Part shown: in pieces, positions 8,303 through 16,956 of the stretch
How positions within the stretch are numbered: the stretch's first letter is position 1
Layout: each line of letters opens with the position of its first letter
Assembly: GCF_900111315.1 (NCBI RefSeq)
Contig: NZ_FOGU01000010.1
Coordinates: forward strand, 1-64,000
Length of the DNA stretch: 64,000 nucleotides
Origin: Tranquillimonas rosea
GTDB taxonomy: Bacteria; Pseudomonadota; Alphaproteobacteria; Rhodobacterales; Rhodobacteraceae
Direction: 5' to 3'
The notes under the pieces: model-generated
What the model was told of the DNA's origin: nothing
Database searches by the model: none
What the model saw: the letters and a program-made list of their open reading frames with translations, nothing else
Position numbers and translations under genes: made by a program

Positions 8303-8347
8303 TTGACAGGTGCGCTGTCTGTCTCGCACGATACGCAAACGTTTGCG
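8303..8347 (+). promoter_or_regulatory. promoter and perfect LacI-type operator of the oxidoreductase/TRAP operon
   Basis: TTGACA (8303-8308), an 18-base spacer and CACGAT (8327-8332) form a promoter. The perfect 14-base palindrome CGCAAACGTTTGCG (8334-8347) follows and covers the expected transcription start. This is the classic LacI/PurR-family operator form with central CG. It differs by one base from the site at 7071-7084. Confidence 0.78.
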
Positions 8348-8395
8348 CTATGGTCGCACGGAAGCTTGCGATGCGCGCCGCGGGAGGAGTTGTCG

Positions 8396-9406
8396 ATGAT
8401 GCATGTCGCCGTAGCCGGCCTTGGGTGGTGGGGACGACAGATCTGCGCCGCGCTGGCCGACAGCGATGTCGTGCGGGTCGTCGCGGCCCACGATCCGCAG
8501 GTCGAACTATCCGGCGCGGGGATCGACGTGCGGCTGGTCGAGACCTTCGACGAGTTGCTGGCGGATCCGAATGTCGACGGCATCGTCCTGGCCACGCCGC
8601 ACAGCCTGCACGACGCACAGGTCAAGGCGGCCGCCGCGGCGGGTAAGCACGTGTTCTGCGAAAAGCCTCTGAGCCTTACCGCGCAGGGCGCCCGCGCCTC
8701 GCTTGCGGCCTGCCGGGAGAACGGCGTGACGCTCGGCGTCGGGCACGAGCGCCGCTATGAGCCGGGGCTGGAGCGGATCGCCCGGATGGCGGCCGACGGT
8801 ACACTCGGCACGATCGTGTCGATGGATGCGAATTTCAGCCACGACAAGTTCAAGGCGATGGATCGCGACAACTGGCGACTGCGGAAGGCGGACGCGCCGG
8901 CCGGGAACATGACCGCGCTCGGCATCCATCTGACCGACCTGTTCATCTCGCTCGCCGGTCCGGTCGAGACGGTCTATGCGCGCTCGGCCCGGCGGGTGTT
9001 CGAGCCGCCGCTGGAGGATTCCCTTTCGGTCGTTCTGGGCTTCCACTCGGGGCTGACCGCCACGTTCACCTGCCTGTCCACGGTTCCATTCTATGGACGG
9101 ATCACCGTGATGGGCGAGCATGCCTGGGCCGAATTGCGCGACTATTCCAACGTCGACGTCGACGAGCCCGCGATCCTGACCGTCCGCACCGCGGATGGCG
9201 ACCGGGACGAGACCGCGCTCGACAGTGCCGAGACGGTCCGCATGAACATCGAGGCCTGGGCGCGCGCCGCCTTCGGCCAGGACAGCTACAGGTTCACCGA
9301 GGAAGAGCTGGTCGGAAACATCGACGTGCTCGAGGCGATCACCCTTTCCGCCGAAAGAGGGGCGCCCGTCGCGATATCCGAGCTGGCCGGTGGCGCCCAT
9401 GCCTGA
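8396..9406 (+). CDS. Gfo/Idh/MocA family oxidoreductase
   Basis: A 336-residue NAD(P)-dependent dehydrogenase of the glucose-fructose oxidoreductase/inositol dehydrogenase family. The N-terminal Rossmann motif is VAGLGWWGRQI, and ATPHSLH and CEKPLSLT carry the conserved Lys of the EKP motif. The C-terminal alpha/beta domain includes GVGHERRYEP and GIHLTDLFISLAG, the usual catalytic His region. The start at 8396 (tandem ATGATG) has GGGAGGAG 6 bases upstream; the more upstream in-frame ATG lies in the promoter and was rejected. First gene of the operator-controlled operon that continues with OsmC and DctPQM. It likely oxidises a polyol, sugar or amino-sugar imported by the transporter, but the substrate is not readable. 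Confidence 0.9.
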   Translation: MMHVAVAGLGWWGRQICAALADSDVVRVVAAHDPQVELSGAGIDVRLVETFDELLADPNVDGIVLATPHSLHDAQVKAAAAAGKHVFCEKPLSLTAQGARASLAACRENGVTLGVGHERRYEPGLERIARMAADGTLGTIVSMDANFSHDKFKAMDRDNWRLRKADAPAGNMTALGIHLTDLFISLAGPVETVYARSARRVFEPPLEDSLSVVLGFHSGLTATFTCLSTVPFYGRITVMGEHAWAELRDYSNVDVDEPAILTVRTADGDRDETALDSAETVRMNIEAWARAAFGQDSYRFTEEELVGNIDVLEAITLSAERGAPVAISELAGGAHA

Positions 9407-9462
9407 ACACCGCGCCGGCGCCACGCGCCTGCCGACCCGAAACGCAATCCGGAGGACACTCA

Positions 9463-9963
9463 ATGGCCGATCAGACGGCTAAGCCCATCTTCGAGGTAAA
9501 GTTCGACGCAGCTGGCAAGGCTGTCGGCAAGATGCGGAACGAGGTCACGCTTGTCGCCCGTCAGCCGTTCCAGACGACCAACATGCTCGCGACGGACGAG
9601 GGCGCCTTTCAGGGCGGCGAGGAAACGGCGCCGACGCCGCTTGAATACTTCCTGACAGGGCTGGTGGGCTGCCTGATGACGCAAATCCGCGTCTTCGCCA
9701 AGCGCATGAAGGTCCAGATCGACGATCTGGAGGTCACGTGCCAGGCGCATTGGTCCGCCCACAAGGACGAGGTCGGACCGTATCAGGGCCGCCCCGAGGG
9801 ATTTCAAATCAACGTGCGCGTGGAGACCCCCGAGGGACGCGCGCGGATCGAGGAACTCGTCGGCGCCGCGCGCCGGGGATGCTTCGTCGAAGCGACGCTG
9901 GCGCAGGCCAACACCATAGAACACAGCATCGACGTCGTCGGGGAGACGTCCGCCAGCGCCTGA
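9463..9963 (+). CDS. OsmC family protein
   Basis: A 166-residue OsmC/Ohr-fold protein, normally a thiol-dependent hydroperoxide reductase. The two conserved cysteines are present at Cys70 (LTGLVGCLMTQ) and Cys140 (ARRGCFVEATL), and the preceding TPLEYFLTGL matches the family TP.E.fl.al.gC pattern. It lies 56 bases after the oxidoreductase and just before the TRAP binding protein, within the same operon. Why a peroxidase-like protein is co-transcribed with a transporter is unclear; organic hydroperoxide protection or a moonlighting role are both guesses. Confidence 0.85.
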   Translation: MADQTAKPIFEVKFDAAGKAVGKMRNEVTLVARQPFQTTNMLATDEGAFQGGEETAPTPLEYFLTGLVGCLMTQIRVFAKRMKVQIDDLEVTCQAHWSAHKDEVGPYQGRPEGFQINVRVETPEGRARIEELVGAARRGCFVEATLAQANTIEHSIDVVGETSASA

Positions 9964-9997
9964 TCTGAACACTTGAATGCTGGATAGGGAGGAAAGC

Positions 9998-11083
9998 ATG
10001 ACGAAGAGGTTCGAACTCTTGAGGGCCACGCCGGTCGCAGCGGTGCTCGCCGCGGGATTGGGCGCCGGCGGCGCCGCGACGGCGCAGGAAACGGTTCAGG
10101 CGTCGATCGTGTCGGGGTTCTCGCCCTCGGTGGCGGTCGTGAAGATCATGCAAGAAGTCTTCATGCCCCGCACCAACGAGATTCTCGCCGAGAACGGCAA
10201 CAACTATCAGGTCGAGTGGCAGGAGGCCTTTTCCGGCACGCTCGCAAAGCCGGGCGGTGAGCTCGAGGCCGTCGAGACCGGGCTGGCGGATGTGGGGGCC
10301 ATCGTGACGGCGATCCACTCGGACAAGCTGCCGCTCTACAGCATCGGCTACGTGACGCCCTTCACGACGACGGATCTCGTGCTGATCCACGAGGTTATGG
10401 ACGACCTGACAGAGGAATACCCCGCCTTCCGTGAATCCTGGGAGCCGTTCAACCAGGTGCCCCTGTCGGTCAGCGGGATCGGCGACAACTACATCCTGTG
10501 CTCGCGTGAGCCGATCGAGTCCACCGACGACATCGACGGACTGAAGGTGACCGGCATCGGCCCGAACCTCCGCTGGGTGCAGCCGATGGGCGCCGCGGGC
10601 GTGAACGGGTCGCTCGGAGACTTCTACCAGCTCGTCGAGACGGGCGTGGCGGATGCCATGCTGGTCTGGGGCGAGGCGGTCGTGTCGCTGAAATACTACG
10701 AGGTCTGCTCGAACTACTACGACGCGCGCCTTGGCGGCGCCAACGCCTATGTCATCTCGGTCAACCAGCAGGCCTGGGACAGCTATCCCGAGGAAGTGCA
10801 GCAGGCGATGACCACCGCCGCGCAGGAGTTCGGCGTGGCGATCGGTGAGTTCTCGCACGAGATGGGCGCCAAGGCCCGCGAGATCGTCAAGGAGAACGGT
10901 GGCCAGGTCACCGAGATCACCGACGAAGAGCGCGAGGCCTGGGCCGAGACGCTCCCCGATATCGCCGGCGAGTGGGCCGGACGGCTCGAAGAGCAAGGCA
11001 TCCCGGCCGAGGCGATCCTCGACGACTACATGCAGGCAATGCGCGACGCCGGTGCCCCGGCCGTGCGGGACTGGGACGAGTGA
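9998..11083 (+). CDS. dctP: TRAP transporter solute-binding protein (DctP family)
   Basis: A 361-residue periplasmic solute receptor of a tripartite ATP-independent transporter. A signal peptide with a charged start (MTKRFELLR), an Ala/Gly hydrophobic core and likely cleavage after ATAQ is visible. The mature protein has DctP features such as GGELEAVETGLADVGAIV and LKVTGIGPNLRWVQPMGAAGV. The start at 9998 has AGGGAGGAA immediately upstream, better than the in-frame ATG at 9977. It overlaps the small-permease start (GTGA). The ligand is not predictable; a conserved carboxylate-binding Arg is typical of the family. Confidence 0.93.
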   Translation: MTKRFELLRATPVAAVLAAGLGAGGAATAQETVQASIVSGFSPSVAVVKIMQEVFMPRTNEILAENGNNYQVEWQEAFSGTLAKPGGELEAVETGLADVGAIVTAIHSDKLPLYSIGYVTPFTTTDLVLIHEVMDDLTEEYPAFRESWEPFNQVPLSVSGIGDNYILCSREPIESTDDIDGLKVTGIGPNLRWVQPMGAAGVNGSLGDFYQLVETGVADAMLVWGEAVVSLKYYEVCSNYYDARLGGANAYVISVNQQAWDSYPEEVQQAMTTAAQEFGVAIGEFSHEMGAKAREIVKENGGQVTEITDEEREAWAETLPDIAGEWAGRLEEQGIPAEAILDDYMQAMRDAGAPAVRDWDE

Positions 11084-11670
11084 CGGACCAGAACCGCGAT
11101 ACCAACGAGACGGACGGGGGAGAGATCTCCCGTCCCGACCTTGGCCCGCTGTCCCGCGGCTTCGGCACCACCGTGGTCGGGATGGACATCCTCGGCGCTC
11201 TGGTCGTGCTGGGCATGATGATCGTCGTCAATCTCGACGTCTTCGGACGCTGGCTGTTCAACGCCCCGTTCCAGGGCACGGTCGAGCTGAGCGAGATGGG
11301 CATCGTCGCGATGGTGTATCTCCAGATCGCGCTGACGATCCGGAAGGGACGTCTCACACGTGCGGATACGCTGCTGTCCTTCCTGGCGCGGACCGGGCGC
11401 GATCGGATCGGATTCGTCCTGCGGGCGGCGTTCAACCTCTCTGGCACCGCCGTTTTCGCGATCATCGCCTACGGACAGTTTCCGCGCCTGATCGCGTCCT
11501 ATAACGGGGGCTACTTCAAGGGGAATGTCGGCGTGTTCACCGCACCGGTCTGGCCGCTGGACACGATCATCCTGATCGGCTCGATCTTCGCGAGTCTGCA
11601 ATTCCTCGGCCTCGCCATCTCAAACATTCGCAACCTGACGCCCCGCGGTCGGGCCACGGAGTCGTCATGA
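11080..11670 (+). CDS. dctQ: TRAP transporter small permease (DctQ family)
   Basis: A 196-residue four-helix membrane protein. Helices are visible around DILGALVVLGMMIVVNLDVFGR, ELSEMGIVAMVYLQIALTI, the AAFNLSGTAVFAIIAYG segment and DTIILIGSIFASLQFLGLAI. The start is a GTG whose last two bases overlap the DctP stop (GTGA at 11080-11083); an upstream in-frame ATG lies deep in dctP. Its end overlaps dctM by ATGA. It partners DctM to form the transport channel. Confidence 0.9.
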   Translation: MTDQNRDTNETDGGEISRPDLGPLSRGFGTTVVGMDILGALVVLGMMIVVNLDVFGRWLFNAPFQGTVELSEMGIVAMVYLQIALTIRKGRLTRADTLLSFLARTGRDRIGFVLRAAFNLSGTAVFAIIAYGQFPRLIASYNGGYFKGNVGVFTAPVWPLDTIILIGSIFASLQFLGLAISNIRNLTPRGRATESS

Positions 11671-13004
11671 CGGGACTGGAAATCGGCCTTATCTCGGTCC
11701 TCGCGATCGTCGCGCTGATCTATGCCGGCATGCATGTCGGCATCGCGCTGAGCCTCGTTTCCTTCGTCTCGGTCGTGCTGCAGAAAAGCAGCTTCGGCCT
11801 GGCCACGAAGCTGCTGACGCTGGCCGCCGTTGACGGCATCGCGAACCAGACATTCGCGGTGATCCCGCTCTTCGTGCTGATGGGGCTGATAATGAGCGAC
11901 GCCGATGTCGGGCGGGATTCGTTCGAGGTCGGGGATTTCTTCCTGCGCCGGATCCGCGGCGGGCTGGGCCTGGCCACGATCGGCGCGAACGCGGTGTTCG
12001 CCGCGGTCACCGGCGTCTCGATCGCTTCGGCTGCCGTGTTCACCAAGGTCGCCGTGCCCGAGATGCTGCGCTATGGCTACAACCCACGCTTCGCCGTGGG
12101 GGCGGTCGCCGGCAGTTCGGTCCTGGGCATGCTGATCCCGCCGTCGATCCTGCTGATCATTTACGGCATCCTGACCGAGCAATCGATCGGCCAGATGTTC
12201 TTTGCCGGAATCGGGCCGGGCCTGCTGCTGACGGCGGTCTACTGCATCGGCATCGTCGGGATGGCCTTCCTGATGCCCGGCTATGTCTATGACCTGAAGA
12301 ACCGGTTCGCGGACCTGCACGTGCCCCAGGACAGCGGGCGAGAGCTCACCTGGACCGAGGTCGCCATCAAGATGGTGCCACTGCTCGCGCTGATCTTCGT
12401 CGTTCTGGGCGGCATCTATGGCGGCGTGATGACCCCGACCGAGGCCGGGGCCGTCGGCGCGCTCGGCGCCCTGGTCATCGCCATTGCCCGGCGGCGGATC
12501 ACGCTGCGTTCGTTCTGGAACACCATGCTCGAGACCGGGCGCATCACCGCGTCGGTCTGCTTCCTGATCATCGCGGCGACCATGTACAGCCGCTCCCTCG
12601 CGCTTGCGGGCATGCCGATGGACATCGCCCAGGCGGTCAACGCGCTGGATGCCCAATTCGGGATGGTGCTGCTGATCTACATCATCGCGCTGCTGCTGCT
12701 GGGCACGATCCTGGATTCGGTGTCGATCCTGCTGATCATGGTCCCGATCTTCCTGCCCGTGGTCGAGGCCTTTGGCGCCGACCCGGTCTGGTTCGGCATC
12801 CTGTCGGTCATCGGGGTCGAGGTCGGGTTGCTGACGCCGCCGCTGGGGCTGGCCTGTTTCGTCGTCAAGGGATGCCTGGATGACAAGAGGATCACGCTGG
12901 TCGACGTGTTCCTCGGGGCGCTGCCCTTTGCGCTGATGATGGTGTTCGTGCTGATCCTGATCTCGGTCTGGCCGCACCTAGTCTACATCAACCAGTGGTT
13001 CTGA
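11667..13004 (+). CDS. dctM: TRAP transporter large permease (DctM family)
   Basis: A 445-residue, roughly 12-helix inner-membrane protein that carries out Na+-coupled uptake with DctQ. Family signatures include AVTGVSIASAAVFTKVAVPEM, VAGSSVLGMLIPPSI and GVMTPTEAGAVGALGAL, with a late conserved EVGLLTPPLGLACF. The start overlaps the dctQ stop (ATGA). It is the last gene of the operon; a strong terminator follows 25 bases later. Confidence 0.95.
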   Translation: MTGLEIGLISVLAIVALIYAGMHVGIALSLVSFVSVVLQKSSFGLATKLLTLAAVDGIANQTFAVIPLFVLMGLIMSDADVGRDSFEVGDFFLRRIRGGLGLATIGANAVFAAVTGVSIASAAVFTKVAVPEMLRYGYNPRFAVGAVAGSSVLGMLIPPSILLIIYGILTEQSIGQMFFAGIGPGLLLTAVYCIGIVGMAFLMPGYVYDLKNRFADLHVPQDSGRELTWTEVAIKMVPLLALIFVVLGGIYGGVMTPTEAGAVGALGALVIAIARRRITLRSFWNTMLETGRITASVCFLIIAATMYSRSLALAGMPMDIAQAVNALDAQFGMVLLIYIIALLLLGTILDSVSILLIMVPIFLPVVEAFGADPVWFGILSVIGVEVGLLTPPLGLACFVVKGCLDDKRITLVDVFLGALPFALMMVFVLILISVWPHLVYINQWF

Positions 13005-13029
13005 ACGGCCAACCGGTGGCGTGATCCCT

Positions 13030-13064
13030 GACGGGTGCCGTGGTTTCACGGCACCCGTCCTTTT
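13030..13064 (+). terminator. rho-independent terminator after dctM
   Basis: A perfect 13-base stem, GACGGGTGCCGTG (13030-13042) with CACGGCACCCGTC (13047-13059), loop GTTT, is followed by CTTTT. It closes the 8396-13004 operon. The convergent aldo/keto reductase stop is 14 bases further, so on the other strand the stem may also help end that transcript. Confidence 0.9.
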
Positions 13065-13077
13065 CAGAACCGGGCCG

Positions 13078-14058
13078 TCAGCCCGGAACCGGCACGTCCT
13101 GCGGCAGCAGGCCCTCGGCCTTCATCTCGTCCCACAGCCCGGACGGAATGGTGGCCCGCATCAGGTCGACATTCGCGTGCACGCGGTCCGGCCCCTTCGC
13201 GCCGGGGATCACCGAGGCGACCGCCGGGTGCGCCGCGCAGAACTGCAGCGCCGCGGCGCGCAGGTCCACGTCGTGCCGCCGGCAGATCGCGTCCAGCCTG
13301 TCGCGGCGGTCGACCATCTCTTGCGGCGCCTCGGCGTAGTCATAGGTCGACCGACCCGCGAGCAGCCCCGAGTTGTAGGGACCGCCCACCACGACGTTCA
13401 CGCCCCGGTCGACGCAATTCGGGAAGAGCCGCTCGAGCGCAGGCTGGTTCAGCAGGGAATAGCGGCCGGCAAGCAGGAAGACGTCCGGGTCTGCCTCGGC
13501 CAGGGCGCGTTCGCAGGGCTCGACGTTGTTCACGCCAAGGCCCCAGCCCCGGATCGTGCCCTCGTCCCGCAGACGGGTCAGCGCCATCATCGCGCCATCG
13601 CGGGCGATCTCGAACTGCTCGTGCCACTCGTCGCCCAAATGATCGGGGGCAAGGTCGTGGATATACACGAAGTCGATGCGGGCCAGGCCGAGACGCTGGA
13701 AGCTGTCGTCGAGCGACCGCATCGTGGCGTCATAGCCGTAATCCATGCGCTGTTCGAACGGCAGGCCCGACTTGAACGGCCCGTCGTTTCCGCCGTCGGG
13801 ATCGGGCGACAGCAGCCGGCCGACCTTGGTCGACAGGGTGAACGCGTCGCGCGGTTTCGTCCGCAGCACCTCGCCGAAGCGGTGTTCGGACAGGCCCGCG
13901 CCGTAATGCGGCGCCGTGTCGAAGTAACGGACGCCCTCGTCCCACGCGGCCTCAAGCGTGGCGCGGGCGGTGTCTTCGTCGACGGTATCGAACATGTTGC
14001 CGAGCGGTGCGCCCCCGAACCCGAGCGGGCCGGGCGGGGCGGCATGTGCGTCTGTCAT
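13078..14058 (-). CDS. aldo/keto reductase
   Basis: A 326-residue NAD(P)H-dependent TIM-barrel oxidoreductase. The catalytic tetrad is readable: Asp and Tyr in YFDTAPHYG, Lys in STKVGR, His in VYIHDL. The cofactor end shows VASVIPGAKGPDRV. It resembles the pyridoxal 4-dehydrogenase/L-fucose or D-threo-aldose dehydrogenase subgroup (GFGGAPLGNMF at the start). The start MTDAHAAPPG at 14058 was chosen because the barrel begins directly afterwards; upstream in-frame sequence has no match. It converges on the TRAP operon and could act in the same pathway, but it lacks a visible CGCAAACGTTTGCG operator. Confidence 0.88.
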   Translation of the reverse strand: MTDAHAAPPGPLGFGGAPLGNMFDTVDEDTARATLEAAWDEGVRYFDTAPHYGAGLSEHRFGEVLRTKPRDAFTLSTKVGRLLSPDPDGGNDGPFKSGLPFEQRMDYGYDATMRSLDDSFQRLGLARIDFVYIHDLAPDHLGDEWHEQFEIARDGAMMALTRLRDEGTIRGWGLGVNNVEPCERALAEADPDVFLLAGRYSLLNQPALERLFPNCVDRGVNVVVGGPYNSGLLAGRSTYDYAEAPQEMVDRRDRLDAICRRHDVDLRAAALQFCAAHPAVASVIPGAKGPDRVHANVDLMRATIPSGLWDEMKAEGLLPQDVPVPG

Positions 14059-14151
14059 CTTGGCCTCGTCGCGTTGCGGCGCTCCGGTGCAGAGCGCGGT
14101 CGGGCCGTCAGATGTTGCGCGAGCAGTTCTTGGCAACCCCGCCGGGCGCAG

Positions 14152-14313
14152 TCACTCGTCGATCGCGGCCTCGCCGTCGCCAGTGTCCGAGGGAAGGCGG
14201 GTGGTGTCGCTGGCCTGACGTTCCGCCGACGAGAACCCGATGTTATTCAGCCCGAAATTGGCGCCGAACGCGATCAGGACGATGGCGGCAAAGGCAACAT
14301 ACATGGCTTTCAT
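14152..14313 (-). CDS. 53-residue single-pass membrane protein of the formate dehydrogenase locus
   Basis: A small protein with one N-terminal hydrophobic helix (residues 4-20, YVAFAAIVLIAFGANFG) and a short polar, acidic tail ending GDGEAAIDE. Its ATG overlaps the stop of the WD40-cytochrome gene (ATGA at 14310-14313), so it is translationally coupled to it. It may be a membrane anchor or assembly subunit; no family was recognised. It is the last gene of the minus-strand formate dehydrogenase run. Confidence 0.7.
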   Translation of the reverse strand: MKAMYVAFAAIVLIAFGANFGLNNIGFSSAERQASDTTRLPSDTGDGEAAIDE

Positions 14314-15605
14314 TCTCGTCTCTCCTCGGGTGCCGTGGCGCGGCGCAGATAGGCGATCAGGTCGGAGCGGTCGTCGGAACCGGTGATCCGCTGCATCGGC
14401 ATCTTGCTGCCGGGAATGTAGTGGTCGGGACCGAGATCGAACAGCGCGTCGATCGTCGTGTCGTCCCAGACGATGTCGGTGTGGATGAGGGCTTCGGAAT
14501 AGGCGTAGTCGCCGACGCTGCCCGCCGGGCGGCCGAACAGGCCGTAAAGCGTCGGCCCCGCCCGCCGCGCGCTGCCTGGCGTCAGGCTGTGACAGATCGA
14601 GCACTTGCGGACGAATTGCCGCTCACCGTTCTCCATCGTCTCGGGCGCCCGCAGGAAGCTCTCGTCGCCCGAGGCCATGGCCTGGTAGGTGTCCATCGTG
14701 GCGATCGGCCAGGAATAGACCTTCGGGTCCAGCCCGCCGGCCAGGATGTTCGTCCCGTCCGGCGAAAAGGCCAGGGCCCAGATCGGGCCGCGCTCGGCGG
14801 CCCGGAAATCCCGCCGGATGCTCCAGTCGGTCGTGTCGACCACGGTGATGAACCCCTCGCCGTCGCCGATGGCCAGCTGCGTGCCTTGCGGATCGGCCGC
14901 GAGGGCCAGGATCGGCCGGCGGTCGAGAGACAGGTCCACGATGGCCGCGCCGCTCTCGACGTCGGTCACGCGGGTGACACCGTCGACCGCGCCGTAGGCG
15001 AGCCATCCAGCGTCCTCGTCCAGGACGATCCGATTGATGCCGAAGCCGTGCCGCACGAGCTGCCGCCGCTCGGTGCCCGTGGCGACGTCCCATACCCGGA
15101 TCGTGCCGTCCGCCCCGGCCGAGAACAGGCGGCTGCCGTCGGCCGAGAAGGCCACCGCGTTCACCGCCGCGTCGTGCCCGGTCAGGAACCGCGCGGGCCC
15201 GTCGGGCAGGGGCCAGAGGCCGACGCTGCCGTCCCAGCTGGCCGAGGCGGCGATGCTGCCGTCTGGTGCCACGGCGATGTCCATCACCTTGCCCTCGTGC
15301 CCGTCGCGCCGGGCGGGGGTGCCCGCCGTCCAGACCAGCACGTCGAAATCGTCGCCGCCCGAGATCACGCCGTCATCGGTGAAGGTCACGGTGTTGACCG
15401 CCGCCGCGTGTCCGTCGAGCCACCGCGGGCTCCGGTCGGTCCACAGTCCGAGGGCGTTGTCGAAGCTCGCGGTTGCGATGCGGCCGTCATTGGGTGAGAC
15501 GGCAATGTCCATCACCGGCCCGCCATGCCCTTCGAGTGTATGGAACTCTCCGGCCGCGACGGGCGCGGCCGGCGCGAGGGCCAGGCACAGCGCGGCGAGG
15601 CGCAT
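14310..15605 (-). CDS. WD40-repeat / cytochrome c fusion protein
   Basis: A 431-residue exported protein. A signal peptide (MRLAALCLALAPAAPVAAG) leads to about six to seven WD40-type repeats (residues 22-305). Examples are GHGGPVMDIAVSPNDGRIATAS, GHDAAVNAVAFSADGSRLFSAG and TIRVWDVATG. A class I cytochrome c domain follows, with haem motif CSICH (335-339) and likely axial Met402 in GSKMPMQRI. The gene begins 3 bases after the cytochrome b subunit stop and overlaps the 53-residue membrane protein, so it belongs to the formate dehydrogenase operon. Inference: a periplasmic electron carrier or docking platform for the dehydrogenase. The combination is unusual; the electron partner is unknown. Confidence 0.88.
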   Translation of the reverse strand: MRLAALCLALAPAAPVAAGEFHTLEGHGGPVMDIAVSPNDGRIATASFDNALGLWTDRSPRWLDGHAAAVNTVTFTDDGVISGGDDFDVLVWTAGTPARRDGHEGKVMDIAVAPDGSIAASASWDGSVGLWPLPDGPARFLTGHDAAVNAVAFSADGSRLFSAGADGTIRVWDVATGTERRQLVRHGFGINRIVLDEDAGWLAYGAVDGVTRVTDVESGAAIVDLSLDRRPILALAADPQGTQLAIGDGEGFITVVDTTDWSIRRDFRAAERGPIWALAFSPDGTNILAGGLDPKVYSWPIATMDTYQAMASGDESFLRAPETMENGERQFVRKCSICHSLTPGSARRAGPTLYGLFGRPAGSVGDYAYSEALIHTDIVWDDTTIDALFDLGPDHYIPGSKMPMQRITGSDDRSDLIAYLRRATAPEERRE

Positions 15606-15608
15606 CGG

Positions 15609-16913
15609 CTATTCCGCCGGGTGGGCCGGCCGGCCGCGTGCCGGGGCGCCGCGTTTCTTGCGCTTCATCTGCTCGACCCAGAGGCCGTGGTGCTCTTTCG
15701 CCCACTGCTCTTCGACCCGGCCGGACCCCATGGCATCGAAGGCGCCCTCCATCCCGACCGTGCCGATGTAGATGTGGCCCAGGATCACCGCCATGAACAG
15801 GAAGGCGACGATGGCGTGCCAGACCTGCGACAGCTGCATTTCCTCGTGCGGCGCAAGGTCGGTGGGCAGCGGGCCGTAGCCGAACCATCCGGGGATGCCC
15901 ATGCCGTTGATGACCTCGAAGGTCTTGGCGAAGAGCGGCATCTCGAACGGGAACAGCAGTGACAGCCCCGAAAGCGAGATCGACGCGCCCAGAAGAACAA
16001 CCGCCCAGAAGATCAGCTTCTGTCCGGCGTTGAACTTGTAGGCCGGCGGGTGGACGTTGCGCGAGAAGATCCCGCCGCCGACGGCGAGCCATTTCAGGTC
16101 CGTCTTGTTCGGGATGTTGTCGGCGATCCACATCACCGTCACCAGCACGAGCCCCAGCATGAAGGCCCACGAGATGTTGTTGTGGGACCAGATCGCGACG
16201 GCCGCGATGTCGGCGTAGAAGTCCTTGCCGATCAGCTCGATCAGTCCGAGCCGCCCGAACAGCAGGAAGAGCCCGGACAGCGCGAGGACGATGAACGAGC
16301 CCGCCAGCAGCCAGTGCCCGAAGCGCTCGATCGACTGGAAGCGCAGGATGCGCCGCCCCGTGATCGCGCCGTCGATCCGGATGCGGCCGCGGATCAGGTA
16401 GAACAGGGCGAGGATGGCCAGAACGCCCAGCAGCAGATAGCCGCCATAGGTGGCTAGCGGTCCCTCGCGGAACTGCAGCCAGCGCATGCCGCCGTCCTGG
16501 ATCAGCACGTCCGCGGCCGGGCCCCGCGCGCTGGCCTGGACCTGCGCGGTGTCATACCGCAGCTGTCGCCAGATCTCGGGGTCCGAGGCGCCGCCGAGGG
16601 TGCCCAGCTGACCCGCCGTGGGCGCGTCGCCGTCGTTGCGGCCCGTCGCCTCGCGGCGGAAGCTGTCGTCGAGCTCTTCGCCGTTCTGGCGGCGCAGGAT
16701 GTCCTCGAGCGTCTGCGCCCCGCCGGTTTCCGGCCGGGCCTCGACCGCGGGCGGCGCGCCCTGGGGCACCGAGTCGGACGGAGGGCGCACCGTCTCGCCG
16801 CTGTCGAAGCCACCGCCGACCGCGCTTTCCGGCGGGCGCACGTTGTCCTGCGCGGCGAGGGGCATCGCCAGCAGGAGGGACAGCAGAAGCGGCAGTAGGG
16901 CGCTGAGACGCAT
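15609..16913 (-). CDS. formate dehydrogenase cytochrome b subunit (gamma)
   Basis: A 434-residue membrane subunit that takes electrons from the iron-sulfur subunit to quinone. It has a signal-like N-terminus (LLPLLLSLLLAMPLAAQ) and an acidic/proline-rich periplasmic stretch with a repeated VRPP.S motif. A lone helix (GGYLLLGVLAILALFYLI) is followed by the four-helix di-haem b core; candidate haem ligands are His in RFGHWLL, IWSHNN, SQVWHAIVAF and ILGHIYIG. The N-terminal extension (about 180 residues before the core) makes it longer than E. coli FdoI but resembles the longer alphaproteobacterial and epsilonproteobacterial gamma subunits. It is followed by the WD40-cytochrome gene. Confidence 0.92.
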   Translation of the reverse strand: MRLSALLPLLLSLLLAMPLAAQDNVRPPESAVGGGFDSGETVRPPSDSVPQGAPPAVEARPETGGAQTLEDILRRQNGEELDDSFRREATGRNDGDAPTAGQLGTLGGASDPEIWRQLRYDTAQVQASARGPAADVLIQDGGMRWLQFREGPLATYGGYLLLGVLAILALFYLIRGRIRIDGAITGRRILRFQSIERFGHWLLAGSFIVLALSGLFLLFGRLGLIELIGKDFYADIAAVAIWSHNNISWAFMLGLVLVTVMWIADNIPNKTDLKWLAVGGGIFSRNVHPPAYKFNAGQKLIFWAVVLLGASISLSGLSLLFPFEMPLFAKTFEVINGMGIPGWFGYGPLPTDLAPHEEMQLSQVWHAIVAFLFMAVILGHIYIGTVGMEGAFDAMGSGRVEEQWAKEHHGLWVEQMKRKKRGAPARGRPAHPAE

Positions 16914-16956
16914 CGCGACGATCCTCGGACTGACTAAATGTGCTCTTGTCGCAGCA

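Noticed and set aside
5544-8618. Very long N-terminal extension of E1 alpha on the minus strand
   Set aside because: It runs through the M24 gene and antisense to the LacI gene; the E1 alpha family start and ribosome site are at 5543.
13340-14045. Arg/Pro/Ser-rich frames opposite or out of frame with the aldo/keto reductase
   Set aside because: Typical high-GC shadow frames; the reductase tetrad is intact in the chosen frame.
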